A program made the translations under genes and the position numbers. 64,000 bases of DNA from the NCBI RefSeq assembly GCF_023380265.1, contig NZ_CP093366.1:1426001-1490000 (forward strand), in the 5' to 3' direction. The first letter of the stretch is position 1. Each line of letters opens with the position of its first letter. The notes under the pieces are model-generated. The model was not told where the DNA came from. It saw nothing but the letters and a program-made list of their open reading frames with translations, and did not search any database. This document shows, one piece after another, positions 34,660 through 44,208 of this stretch. Source of the stretch: Bombilactobacillus folatiphilus (GTDB lineage: Bacteria; Bacillota; Bacilli; Lactobacillales; Lactobacillaceae).

Positions 34660-37600
34660 TTATTCACCTCTTTCATCTTTTCTTTTTTTGCGTTCCCAAC
34701 CCATTAAGCCAATCAAACTGCTTAAGAGACTAACGCCAATCAAGGAAGTTGCTCGATCTTGTTGTTGATTATCAGACATTTGTGGTAATTCCTGCTTCGA
34801 ATTACTCAACGCTGGATCGGAAGCACTAGCTTTAGGGTCAAAGTTCAACGCTTGGGCCGACGTCGCCAAACCTGATCCCTTTAATCCAGAGTTACTACCA
34901 TTGGTGGCAGCACCAGGAGTTACGCCAGCATTCGAATTGTCACTCGGCTTCGTTTTTGTATAGCTCACAATTGTAATCACATTCGGATTATTCATGTCCG
35001 CCACAACACTCGCAACCTCTTCGGTGTCAACTGGATAATAACCTTGCGCGCTTAAATCAGGTACACTTTGTGCGGCAAAACTTTGCGTTTGATTAATTTT
35101 GGCAAACGCACCCGCTAAATCAGTGGCATCAACTTGACCATCACCGTTAGTATCATAACCTAACAGCGCACCCGTTGTTTTATTAACAATCGCATGAACT
35201 TGATAAACAACTTGCTGTACTGTCGGTGCACTCAAAGTATTACCATACTGATCTTGATACTTGATAATTCTCGTGACTGTTTTTTGCAAATCAGCTTGTG
35301 AAACACCCGCTGGCCAAACAACACTTGGATTACTGCTGTCGATAGTTTGACCCGGCTTCATATCATCACTCGGTTGTACCGCTACAATCCCATTATCGCC
35401 ACGTGCATAAGTGACAGTAACCGTATCATCACCAGTTGGATTAGTATTTGCATCGACATCTTGATCAGGAACAAAGCCTGCTACGACAGGAGCATCGGCA
35501 TCATCCCATTGCAAATTATTTTTAGCAAAATAATCTTGAATGGCGGCCATTTTGGCAGCAAATGGACTACTGAAATTACCAATCCGAATATTGATATTTT
35601 GACCGGTTCCGTCAGTATTATAACCAATCAGTTCACCGGTATTTGGGTTAACCATTGCAATCAAATCATAGGTGACTGCCTGAACTTCATCTGGTTTAAC
35701 CGGTGTGCCATCGTCATACTGATATTTGATCGTTCGCGTATAAGTCTGCTTCAACGCTTGCGGTTGTGCTTCTTCTGGCAACGTAATCGTTGTGCCGTCA
35801 GGTGTTGTAATGGTTGTGCCATCGCTACTGTGCACAGGCACCACTGAGGAATCAGGAGTTGGTGTTGGTGTGGTATTATCGCCTCCGCCACCATTATTAT
35901 CCGGTGTATAAGTGACAGTCACCGTCCCTGCAGTCGTACTTGCTGGTACCGTAGCTTGGCTAGGCGTATAGCCTGCAATGGTTGGTGTTGTTACTGAATC
36001 AAATGGTGTATCTTTAATTGATGCTGCGATAGCCACGTTCTTATCTTGCGTATCAACATTGCCATCACCATCAGTATCATAACCCAAGAACTTTCCATCA
36101 GACTTATCTACAATTGCAGTCAAGTGATAAGTTTTTGTTTGGGTAACTGTTTCCGGCGCTGTTACTCCACCACCACTTACTACATATTTAATGGTTCTTT
36201 GAGTATCGCCAGTCAAATGATCTGCCCAAGCTTCTTCTGGCATCATGACATTACTACCAGTTTCTACCGGTGTTTCGCTATTTGCGCCATCATTATCTGT
36301 AACAGAAATTGTTCCTGTGATATCTGGTGGTGTAGTTGTATTATCTCCGCCGTCAGTGCTGTTTGGTGTATAAGTGACTGTTACAGTTCCTGCATTGGTA
36401 CTATCTGGGACTGTAGTTTGGTCTGGAGTATAGCCATCAATTGGCTGTGTTGTTACAGCTTCAAATGGTGTATCTTTAATTGATGCTGCGATAGCCACGT
36501 TCTTATCTTGCGTATCAACATTGCCATCACCATCAGTATCATAACCCAAGAACTTTCCATCAGACTTATCTACAATTGCAGTCAAGTGATAAGTTTTTGT
36601 TTGGGTAACTGTTTCCGGCGCTGTTACTCCACCACCACTTACTACATATTTAATGGTTCTTTGAGTATCGCCAGTCAAATGATCTGCCCAAGCTTCTTCT
36701 GGCATCATGACATTACTACCAGTTTCTACCGGTGTTTCGCTATTTGCGCCATCATTATCTGTAACAGAAATTGTTCCTGTGATATCTGGTGGTGTAGTTG
36801 TATTATCTCCGCCGTCAGTGCTGTTTGGTGTATAAGTGACAGTAATTGTTAACGTATTATCACTGCCATTAATTGTTGGATCCATATCCTCAACTGTATT
36901 CTTATCAGGAGCATAACCATCTATTGTCGGTGATGTAACACTTGAAAATTGTTTATTATCCAAAGATGCTCTAATCGCCTCTTGCCGATTATCAGTGTCA
37001 ACTGTCCCATCATGATTTGTATCATAACCTAAGAATTCACCTGTTTCAGTATTCACAATGGCTGTCAAATTATACTCAATTGTTTGGTTAGCAGGATCGG
37101 GAGTTTGCACACCATTAGGCGTAACATAATTAACAACTTCTTTCACTTCACCCTTTAAATTAGTCGACCAAGCTGGTGCTGGCACTTTAGGACTACCATC
37201 ATTATCATCGTCAATCAAACTATTTTGTTGCTTGCCATCGCTAGCAGTAAAGGGCTTGGTGGCCTGTGGTTTATAAGTGACAGTTACAGGATTGGCATTA
37301 AAAGTTGCTCCTGTTTCAGCAACCGATACTTGATCTGGATTATAATTTGGCACTGTCGGTGATTTCACTGCTACAAATTTTTTCTTACTAATCGCTGCGT
37401 TAATAGCAGTGTCTTTATCTTGCGTATCAACAGCGCCATCGCCATCAGTATCATAACCTAAGAAATCACCATTGGTTTCATCCACAATTGCGGTCAAACT
37501 ATATGGCACCGTTTGAACAACCTTTTGAGGAGCGCTTGTCTTACCATCACTGATTATATAAGTGATGGTTCGCGTTGCATTACCCGTCAAAGCATCTTTC

Positions 37601-40600
37601 GTTGCTTTTTCAGGTGTCTTAATGTCACTACCAGGTTCGATCGGATCATCTGCTGTATGGGCAGCCCCACCAGAAATCGGTATCGTGCCATCTTTAGTAT
37701 AATTTACAGTCACTGTCGGCGACTCATGATCGACTTGATTACCTTCAACTGCCTTTTGATTTGGTGTATAACCTAATTGTTTTGGCGAATCGATTGAGGA
37801 ATATGATTCTGACTTTTGCTTGAAATAAGCATCGATAGCTTCATTCTTGTCTTTAGTATCCACGGTTTTATTACCGTCGGTATCATAGCCCAAGAAAGTA
37901 CCATTAACATCAACAATGGCGACCAAATGATACGAATGACTTTGAACATTTGGTTGCGTAGCATCAGTATCAGGCAAGTCGTCATTACTATCTGCAGGCA
38001 CATACTCAATCGTTTGTTTAACATCACCATTTAATGCATTATATTTTGCTTCATCAGGTAAAGTAACTGACGAACCATTATTATCAACAGTTGTAGCATC
38101 TTCACTTAACTGACTGCCATCAACTCTGACCACATCGTCATGCGTATAATAAACGACTACATCTTTAGTACTTTGGCTTTCAGGAACAGTCTCTTGACTA
38201 GCAGTATAACCACTGATCTCGGGTGAATCTTGACTAGGAAATTGCGTATCCTTCAAAGCTGCCTGAATAGCTGTCGTCTTATCAGTTGTATCTGCCTTGT
38301 TATCATTGTTGGTATCATAACCTAAAAACGCACCGGTCTTTTGATCTACAACAGCCGTCAAATGATACTCAACACTTTGCGGTACTGATGAAATCTCTTT
38401 ACCATCATTATCAACTGCAGTTGAACCATCAGAAAATTGATAACTAATTGTTCGGTTGACGGAACCATTTAATTGCTCACTAGCAGCTTCTGGCGGCAAT
38501 GTTGCATCACTACCATCAATAGTATCACCTTCGTGATGATCCGCACCTGAAATCTCTATGATCTGATCAGGAGTATACGTCACTGTCACATCGGGTGTAT
38601 TTAGCTCGGCTGCTGCTTCCAGAACTGTCGTAACATCAGCGGTATAACCTGTGACGACAGGGGAATCTTGGGTATAGAACGTATTATTATTTGCATTGAA
38701 ATAAGCTTCAACCGCTGTTTTCTTATCTTTAGTATCAGCCCAACCATCACCATCAGTATCGTAACCAACAAAATCACCAGTCTTTTCATTGACAATGGCT
38801 GTCAAACTATATGGTACTGTTTGAATGACCGACTCAACTTTATTACCATTTTCATCATTAGGGAGAATAGAACCATCCGATGTTACATAATTAATCGTCC
38901 GCTGAACATTACCTGTAGAATTAATCTTCCAAGCCTCTTCAGGCATTGTTACTTCACTGTTCTCTGATACAGGGGTGTTTCCAGTAATTGGATCAGCATC
39001 AGGATTATCCGTAACTGAGATCATCTTATTTTTAGTATATTTGACAGTAACCGTTTGATCTTGGCTACCATAAGGAATATCAGTAGCTTCCACCGTCGAA
39101 ATATCTGGATCACCATAATCTTGCGCACTTAAATTAGGTGAAATCACTTCAGAAGCTGTTAAATCTTGTGGATAATTAGCTTGAATAGCTTCATCTTTGT
39201 CTTTAGTTGTGGAACCATCAGGTTTGACATAACCGTCAAAAGTAATGCCCGTTACTTTCCCATCAGTTTCTTGCAAAGTAAATTGCGCTTGCACTTGATA
39301 ATCAACAGTTTGAACAACCGGTTTAGCGACTACTTTGTTAACATCATTAGCATCCACATAATTAATGGTCCGGGTCGTTTCACTCTTTAAATTAGTGGCA
39401 TAAGCCTTTTCTGGCCAAGTGACACCATTAGGGTCCCGTGGATCAATTGTATAACCTTCTTTAATTCCTGCATCAGCACCAATTTGTACCACGTCATTGC
39501 TCAAAACCGGTAACTTGGCATAATAAACCGTCACATCACTAGCACCTGGAACAGCGCTGGAACTGTTAACATATGGCTGATCAGGCGTCGAATAACCATA
39601 AACACTGGGCGACTCTTGTTGTTGGAAATTTTGAGCAACTTTTGTTACTGCAGCATCTTTAGCATCTTCGACGCTATCATAATCACTAATCAAAACATCT
39701 GGGATACCATCATTGTCAGTATCATAACCGATTAATTTATTACCATCTGTTTTATCAATAATTCCCGTCAAATTGTAATCAACACTTTGAACAACATCTG
39801 GACTGATCGCAATCCCTGGTTGAGCTTGATCTTGATAATGAATCGTCCGCGTGACCGTATCTACCAAATCATCTTCGTTCACTCCATCAGGCAAAGCATT
39901 ATTATTATCACCGCCCGTTACAACTCCATAACCTGTCGCTGTTTGGTTGGATTTACTGTAATAAACAGTCACATCATGTGAATCGCCCATTTGGGCCACC
40001 GCAGCATCAACTGTTGCCTTATCTGGCGCATTGTAACCATCAATACTAGGTGATGTTACTTCTGCAAAATTCTTGATATTAGTATTGGTTGTATCACCTT
40101 GTGCCCCAATGTCTGTTAACGCTGCATCACGATCTGTTTGATCAACTTTCCCATCACCATCGGTATCATAACCTAAAAATGTACCGTCATCATTGACTAC
40201 AGCAACTAAATAATAATCAACCGTTTGCAGTTTATCATCAGCAATTTTTTGATCTGTTGATCCATCGACATAATGAATCGTCCGTTTCACAGTAACACGC
40301 AACTGATCTGATGATGCTTTATCTGGAACTGTGACATCAGTATCAGGAATCGTGGCTCCCGCTACTAAATTATCATCATACGTGATAATGTAGTTCCCAC
40401 TTTTAGCTACTGGTTTATAAACATAGGTAACCGTTTTACCGTTAGTATCATCATCCAAGTTACCACTTGCAGGGATACCCTGCGACTCATCTACTTTCAC
40501 AAATTTATAACCAGAAATTTCGGGTGGTTCTTGTGCACTATATGTTGTTCCGTCGTCACTGATCGTCACCTTTTGTTCTACAGTTCCATCACCAATTGGA

Positions 40601-41898
40601 TTGCCATTTAAATCAACATACTGTAAGTTCACAAAGGGTGCTGGCGTGAATTGGAATTGATTAATCTTGAACTCTTGTAAATTCGTATTCCAACCAGTCG
40701 AAGCTGCCATCATCAGTGAAACTGATTTATACATATCAGTATCTGGAATTGTTTTCGTCCAAGTCAAAGTCTGGCCACTATATTGCTTAAAAGTCACTTT
40801 TAATTCGCGCGTACTTGCCGTATAAGTCACTGTAAAATCGTGCAACTGATTATCCATGTCCGTATAATCTAAGCCTTGCACCGAATCTTTGTCCACTGTG
40901 GCCCACCAACGAGGATAAGTATTCCCATCAGTCCCCACCACATCCGGGCGAAAATTGGTAGTCACAAAACCACCATATGCATAATAACCTTGTGGTACTG
41001 GATCAGCATCCCAACCAAATTCATTATCACTATTAGTGGGATCTGGTTTTTGGGCATCATTCGGGAAGGTATCAAGTTTGAAACCTTGCGCATTTTGTAA
41101 ACCACCGATTCCTAAGTTACCACCAAAAGCTCCAATGTCATTCGTATTACCGGTATGCAAGGCAAAACTAACACCATCAGCGCCACCATAATAACTCGGC
41201 TTATCACCCAATCGAACTTGACCATTCAACGAAAAGTCATGACTTAAATCAATTTTATTTTTTAAACTAAAACTACCAACGTGTGAACGATCATCTGGTG
41301 TAAACGTAAATAAACCCGTATTGGGATCGTAAGTGCCACTACCATTGTAATCAAAATAATCTAAAAAATTATCTTTGGTTACATTAGCCATGCCATTTTC
41401 ATCAAGACCGGAATCACGCAGTAAATCTTGATACGACACTTGTTCCGTAGCGGGCGCATTACTACTATCCCGCAATAATGGATTCACATAATTATCTTGC
41501 GTCGATGTTGTTGGCGTTGGTGCTTGTGCAACACTAGTTGGCGTATTATTTTGTGAGACAGCGTTTGCATTAGTAGACGCATTGGTTGTTACCATTGCAC
41601 CACCAGTGTCTGCAGAGGCGTTTTGATTAGCTACCGGCTCTGGGGATTCAGCAACAGGCGCTTGTCTGGTAGTGACTGAACTAGCAGGTGTCGTAGGCGA
41701 TGTGTCATCATTATTAGGCGCGACTTGCTGGCTATCTTCAGTCGTTCCATCATTGACAGTTGCCGCTCGTGTTGTGATGTTATTTAAATTAGCACCGAAA
41801 AAGAAAATAGTCGATGTTGTAATCGCCGCGAAAACCCAATGTTTTTTGGCTTTATACATTTTGTAATGAACTTTTTGTTCTTGTGGATACTTTGCCAT
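34660..41898 (-). CDS. giant repeat-rich adhesin: KxYKxGKxW signal, L-type lectin-like domain, Muc_B2-like repeats
   Basis: 2412 residues. KMYKAKKHW (near residue 13) is a KxYKxGKxW-type signal, which implies export by an accessory Sec route. A Ser/Thr/Ala-rich linker follows; residues about 140-425 form an L-type lectin-like domain (GGADGVSFALHTG, GIGGLQNAQGFKLDTF). Then about 12 repeats of roughly 130-155 residues each carry RTI-Y, QTV-Y-LTAIV and SP-I-GY-P, as in Muc_B2 domains, with an embedded GYDTDGDG-VDT-DK calcium-type loop. The C-terminus has LPQMS, a hydrophobic helix and RKKRKDERGE; this departs from LPXTG. The ATG follows GGAGGG. It probably binds host or plant glycans. Flanked by terminators. 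Confidence 0.88.
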   Translation of the reverse strand: MAKYPQEQKVHYKMYKAKKHWVFAAITTSTIFFFGANLNNITTRAATVNDGTTEDSQQVAPNNDDTSPTTPASSVTTRQAPVAESPEPVANQNASADTGGAMVTTNASTNANAVSQNNTPTSVAQAPTPTTSTQDNYVNPLLRDSSNAPATEQVSYQDLLRDSGLDENGMANVTKDNFLDYFDYNGSGTYDPNTGLFTFTPDDRSHVGSFSLKNKIDLSHDFSLNGQVRLGDKPSYYGGADGVSFALHTGNTNDIGAFGGNLGIGGLQNAQGFKLDTFPNDAQKPDPTNSDNEFGWDADPVPQGYYAYGGFVTTNFRPDVVGTDGNTYPRWWATVDKDSVQGLDYTDMDNQLHDFTVTYTASTRELKVTFKQYSGQTLTWTKTIPDTDMYKSVSLMMAASTGWNTNLQEFKINQFQFTPAPFVNLQYVDLNGNPIGDGTVEQKVTISDDGTTYSAQEPPEISGYKFVKVDESQGIPASGNLDDDTNGKTVTYVYKPVAKSGNYIITYDDNLVAGATIPDTDVTVPDKASSDQLRVTVKRTIHYVDGSTDQKIADDKLQTVDYYLVAVVNDDGTFLGYDTDGDGKVDQTDRDAALTDIGAQGDTTNTNIKNFAEVTSPSIDGYNAPDKATVDAAVAQMGDSHDVTVYYSKSNQTATGYGVVTGGDNNNALPDGVNEDDLVDTVTRTIHYQDQAQPGIAISPDVVQSVDYNLTGIIDKTDGNKLIGYDTDNDGIPDVLISDYDSVEDAKDAAVTKVAQNFQQQESPSVYGYSTPDQPYVNSSSAVPGASDVTVYYAKLPVLSNDVVQIGADAGIKEGYTIDPRDPNGVTWPEKAYATNLKSETTRTINYVDANDVNKVVAKPVVQTVDYQVQAQFTLQETDGKVTGITFDGYVKPDGSTTKDKDEAIQANYPQDLTASEVISPNLSAQDYGDPDISTVEATDIPYGSQDQTVTVKYTKNKMISVTDNPDADPITGNTPVSENSEVTMPEEAWKINSTGNVQRTINYVTSDGSILPNDENGNKVESVIQTVPYSLTAIVNEKTGDFVGYDTDGDGWADTKDKKTAVEAYFNANNNTFYTQDSPVVTGYTADVTTVLEAAAELNTPDVTVTYTPDQIIEISGADHHEGDTIDGSDATLPPEAASEQLNGSVNRTISYQFSDGSTAVDNDGKEISSVPQSVEYHLTAVVDQKTGAFLGYDTNNDNKADTTDKTTAIQAALKDTQFPSQDSPEISGYTASQETVPESQSTKDVVVYYTHDDVVRVDGSQLSEDATTVDNNGSSVTLPDEAKYNALNGDVKQTIEYVPADSNDDLPDTDATQPNVQSHSYHLVAIVDVNGTFLGYDTDGNKTVDTKDKNEAIDAYFKQKSESYSSIDSPKQLGYTPNQKAVEGNQVDHESPTVTVNYTKDGTIPISGGAAHTADDPIEPGSDIKTPEKATKDALTGNATRTITYIISDGKTSAPQKVVQTVPYSLTAIVDETNGDFLGYDTDGDGAVDTQDKDTAINAAISKKKFVAVKSPTVPNYNPDQVSVAETGATFNANPVTVTYKPQATKPFTASDGKQQNSLIDDDNDGSPKVPAPAWSTNLKGEVKEVVNYVTPNGVQTPDPANQTIEYNLTAIVNTETGEFLGYDTNHDGTVDTDNRQEAIRASLDNKQFSSVTSPTIDGYAPDKNTVEDMDPTINGSDNTLTITVTYTPNSTDGGDNTTTPPDITGTISVTDNDGANSETPVETGSNVMMPEEAWADHLTGDTQRTIKYVVSGGGVTAPETVTQTKTYHLTAIVDKSDGKFLGYDTDGDGNVDTQDKNVAIAASIKDTPFEAVTTQPIDGYTPDQTTVPDSTNAGTVTVTYTPNSTDGGDNTTTPPDITGTISVTDNDGANSETPVETGSNVMMPEEAWADHLTGDTQRTIKYVVSGGGVTAPETVTQTKTYHLTAIVDKSDGKFLGYDTDGDGNVDTQDKNVAIAASIKDTPFDSVTTPTIAGYTPSQATVPASTTAGTVTVTYTPDNNGGGGDNTTPTPTPDSSVVPVHSSDGTTITTPDGTTITLPEEAQPQALKQTYTRTIKYQYDDGTPVKPDEVQAVTYDLIAMVNPNTGELIGYNTDGTGQNINIRIGNFSSPFAAKMAAIQDYFAKNNLQWDDADAPVVAGFVPDQDVDANTNPTGDDTVTVTYARGDNGIVAVQPSDDMKPGQTIDSSNPSVVWPAGVSQADLQKTVTRIIKYQDQYGNTLSAPTVQQVVYQVHAIVNKTTGALLGYDTNGDGQVDATDLAGAFAKINQTQSFAAQSVPDLSAQGYYPVDTEEVASVVADMNNPNVITIVSYTKTKPSDNSNAGVTPGAATNGSNSGLKGSGLATSAQALNFDPKASASDPALSNSKQELPQMSDNQQQDRATSLIGVSLLSSLIGLMGWERKKRKDERGE
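35999..36840. repeat. exact 380-bp direct repeat within the adhesin gene
   Basis: Bases 35999-36378 and 36461-36840 are identical as far as I can read, with an offset of 462 bp (154 codons, in frame). They encode two adjacent Muc_B2-like repeats. Such identity in an otherwise diverged array points to recent duplication or gene conversion and allows copy-number change by recombination. Confidence 0.85.
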
Positions 41899-42136
41899 GC
41901 TGTTTCCCTCCACTATCTATGATTCGACCCATAAAATGGCACATTTTTTTGAATACAACATCATAGTATAGCGTTTGCATGGAAAATAAAATTAATCTGC
42001 TTGTGAAAAAATCGCACAGAAAGCATGGATTTCTAGTTAGTTGAAGTTTTTAATCAAACGATTGATCAAAATTTAGACTATTATATGAACTAATTCTTTA
42101 TGTAATCTCACAGCTCTTATTACGCATCAGCCACAA

Positions 42137-42178
42137 AAAAATAACACTGAACTTTTCAGCTCAGTGCTACCTTTTTTT
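42137..42178. terminator. intrinsic terminator of pepO
   Basis: AACACTGA and TCAGTGCT stem with A- and T-runs on the two sides, immediately after the pepO stop. The rest of the gap (41899-42136) holds the adhesin's upstream region; a -10-like TATACT lies near 41970 on the minus strand. Confidence 0.8.
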
Positions 42179-42186
42179 GATTTCGT

Positions 42187-44136
42187 TTACCAAATATTAA
42201 CCCGTTGTTCTGGTTCGAGCCACATTCCATCGTGTTCACTAACATCAAAGGTTGTATAAAATTCATCCATATTTTGAGCTTGAATGTTTGCCCGCAAAGG
42301 TGCTGGTGCATGCACATCCATACTCAAAAACATTTCCATCAATTCTGGCGTGGATTTGGTCCGCCAAACACGTGCCCAATTAGCAAAGAAGGCTCGCAAA
42401 TCCGCGTCAGCTTCCGATTTGGTGGCTTCTAAGGCACAACTAAGCCCGCCAGCATCGGCGACATTTTCACTCACAACTAACGTTCCATTGACTTTGCCTG
42501 TCGCAAATTCAACACCATCAAACTCATGAATCATCTTTTGCGTCAAGTCTTTGAATTTTGTATAATCTGCGTCGGTCCACCAATTATTCAAATTACCGTA
42601 TTCGTCAAATTGAGCACCATTATTATCAAAACCATGTGAAATTTCATGGGCAATCACCGCCCCGATGCCACCGTAATTAGCACTGGCTGATTGCTCTAAA
42701 CTATAAAACGGTGGCTGTAAAATCCCTGCTGGGAAGGTAATGTCATTGCGTGAAGGATCATAACAAGCATTCACCAAATGCCCTGGCATTGCCCATTCAC
42801 CGCGATCAACAGGCTTTTTAAATTTCGAAAAATTATCTGCCACCAACACGGCCGTGATTGATTGAATATTGGCCCACAAGGATTCCGCTGGATCAATCGT
42901 CAATTTGTGGAAAACAGCGTTCACCTGATCAGGATAACCAATTTTGAGAACCATTTTGTCTAATTTAACAACCGCTTTTTGCTTTGTCGGTTCACTGAGC
43001 CAATCATTTTGCTTAATGCGCTGTTGATAAATCTGAATCATTTTCTTGACCATTTGCTCAACATCTTGTTTGGCTTGCTCACCAAAATACGTTTGACCAT
43101 AGTATTGCCCAATCACTTCGTCAAAATATGATCCTGTTAAATGATAAGCTTGCTTTAACGGCGCCTGCAATTCTTGATTACCGCTTAAAGCTAAACTAAA
43201 TTCACCGGCAATGGCACGCAAATCTTGACTCAAATAAGCCGCTGCACCCATGACATAGTTGACTAAAGTCCAACTCTTCAAGTTTACAAATGTTTCATCA
43301 TTCACAATTTCAGTAAAATACTTGTAAAAACGTGGCTCACTGACATTAACGGTTGCTACATCAGCAGCCACCGCACCTTCAACTAAACTCTTGAAATCTA
43401 CTGCCCCACCTAATTTAGTAAAATCAGCTAAATTTTGTGGATTGTAATCTTTGACATAATCAGCTTTTTCCTCAGCACTTTTGACGACTTTGGCTAATGA
43501 TTGATCAAACAACAACGCTTGTTGTGCGATTAGTTTGGCATCTGCAGCCGTTTCACCGATTGCTTGCAACAATTTTGCAGCCGTTTGTTCATAAACTGCT
43601 AATAATTTTTGTCCACTTTGATTATTATCTGCATAGTAGGTCGTATCCGGCAAAATCAATCCGGGCGCATTGAATTCAATAATATTTTGACTCGTATCTT
43701 TCATATCAGCCGTAATATAAACACTAAATGGCAACGGATAGCCTGCCGCTAACCACGTGGCCAATTTTTGTGACCATGAAGTCAAGTCAGCAACTTGCTT
43801 AATCTCTGCATAACCCGCTTGAGCCGGTGCAAAACCTTGTTGATTACGTTGATCCACATTGGCCGCCACACGATAAAATTCCACTGCCTGTTGCATCAAA
43901 GTATTCGGAACTGCTTTTTTTTGAGCAGCAAAATCGGCTAAATCTTGCATCAACTGCTTTTCAATATCCAAATCTAAGTCAGAAAAACCGCCAACCCGTG
44001 ACTTGTCAGCCGGAATTTGGGCTGTTTTTAACCATTCTCCGTTCACCGCTAGATATAAATTATCTTTAGGTGAAGCCGTTGCTCCTTGAGTCGTATCACC
44101 TGCACCGCCAACGATTCGTTGCTTGGTCTGCTTCAT
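42187..44136 (-). CDS. pepO: neutral endopeptidase PepO, M13 family
   Basis: 649-residue zinc metallopeptidase that cleaves oligopeptides. The zinc site is HEISH at residues 497-501 with the third ligand in ENVADAGG (Glu near 557); the substrate-binding NAYYD-like motif appears as NACYDPSRN. There is no signal peptide, so it is cytoplasmic as in lactococcal PepO. AGGAGGT precedes the ATG. It sits 72 bp beyond galT but with its own ribosome site; cotranscription with the gal operon is possible but not shown. Confidence 0.93.
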   Translation of the reverse strand: MKQTKQRIVGGAGDTTQGATASPKDNLYLAVNGEWLKTAQIPADKSRVGGFSDLDLDIEKQLMQDLADFAAQKKAVPNTLMQQAVEFYRVAANVDQRNQQGFAPAQAGYAEIKQVADLTSWSQKLATWLAAGYPLPFSVYITADMKDTSQNIIEFNAPGLILPDTTYYADNNQSGQKLLAVYEQTAAKLLQAIGETAADAKLIAQQALLFDQSLAKVVKSAEEKADYVKDYNPQNLADFTKLGGAVDFKSLVEGAVAADVATVNVSEPRFYKYFTEIVNDETFVNLKSWTLVNYVMGAAAYLSQDLRAIAGEFSLALSGNQELQAPLKQAYHLTGSYFDEVIGQYYGQTYFGEQAKQDVEQMVKKMIQIYQQRIKQNDWLSEPTKQKAVVKLDKMVLKIGYPDQVNAVFHKLTIDPAESLWANIQSITAVLVADNFSKFKKPVDRGEWAMPGHLVNACYDPSRNDITFPAGILQPPFYSLEQSASANYGGIGAVIAHEISHGFDNNGAQFDEYGNLNNWWTDADYTKFKDLTQKMIHEFDGVEFATGKVNGTLVVSENVADAGGLSCALEATKSEADADLRAFFANWARVWRTKSTPELMEMFLSMDVHAPAPLRANIQAQNMDEFYTTFDVSEHDGMWLEPEQRVNIW

Positions 44137-44208
44137 ATGACTACCTCCTAAATATTTCTAAATAATCCAAATTTTATCACATTCTCGCAGTTAACTTGGC
44201 AGATTCGG

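Noticed and set aside
35347-36852. Long plus-strand open frames opposite the adhesin gene, two of them identical
   Set aside because: They lie antisense to a clear 2412-residue gene, have no ribosome sites, and their identity only mirrors the 380-bp duplication.
34660-41898. CRISPR-like regular repetition
   Set aside because: The repetition is an in-frame protein repeat of 130-155 codons, diverged between copies, with no short direct repeats separated by unique spacers and no cas genes.
41960-41985. cre site before the adhesin gene
   Set aside because: ATGCAAACGCTATAC on the minus strand starts like a cre site but fails the last conserved positions.
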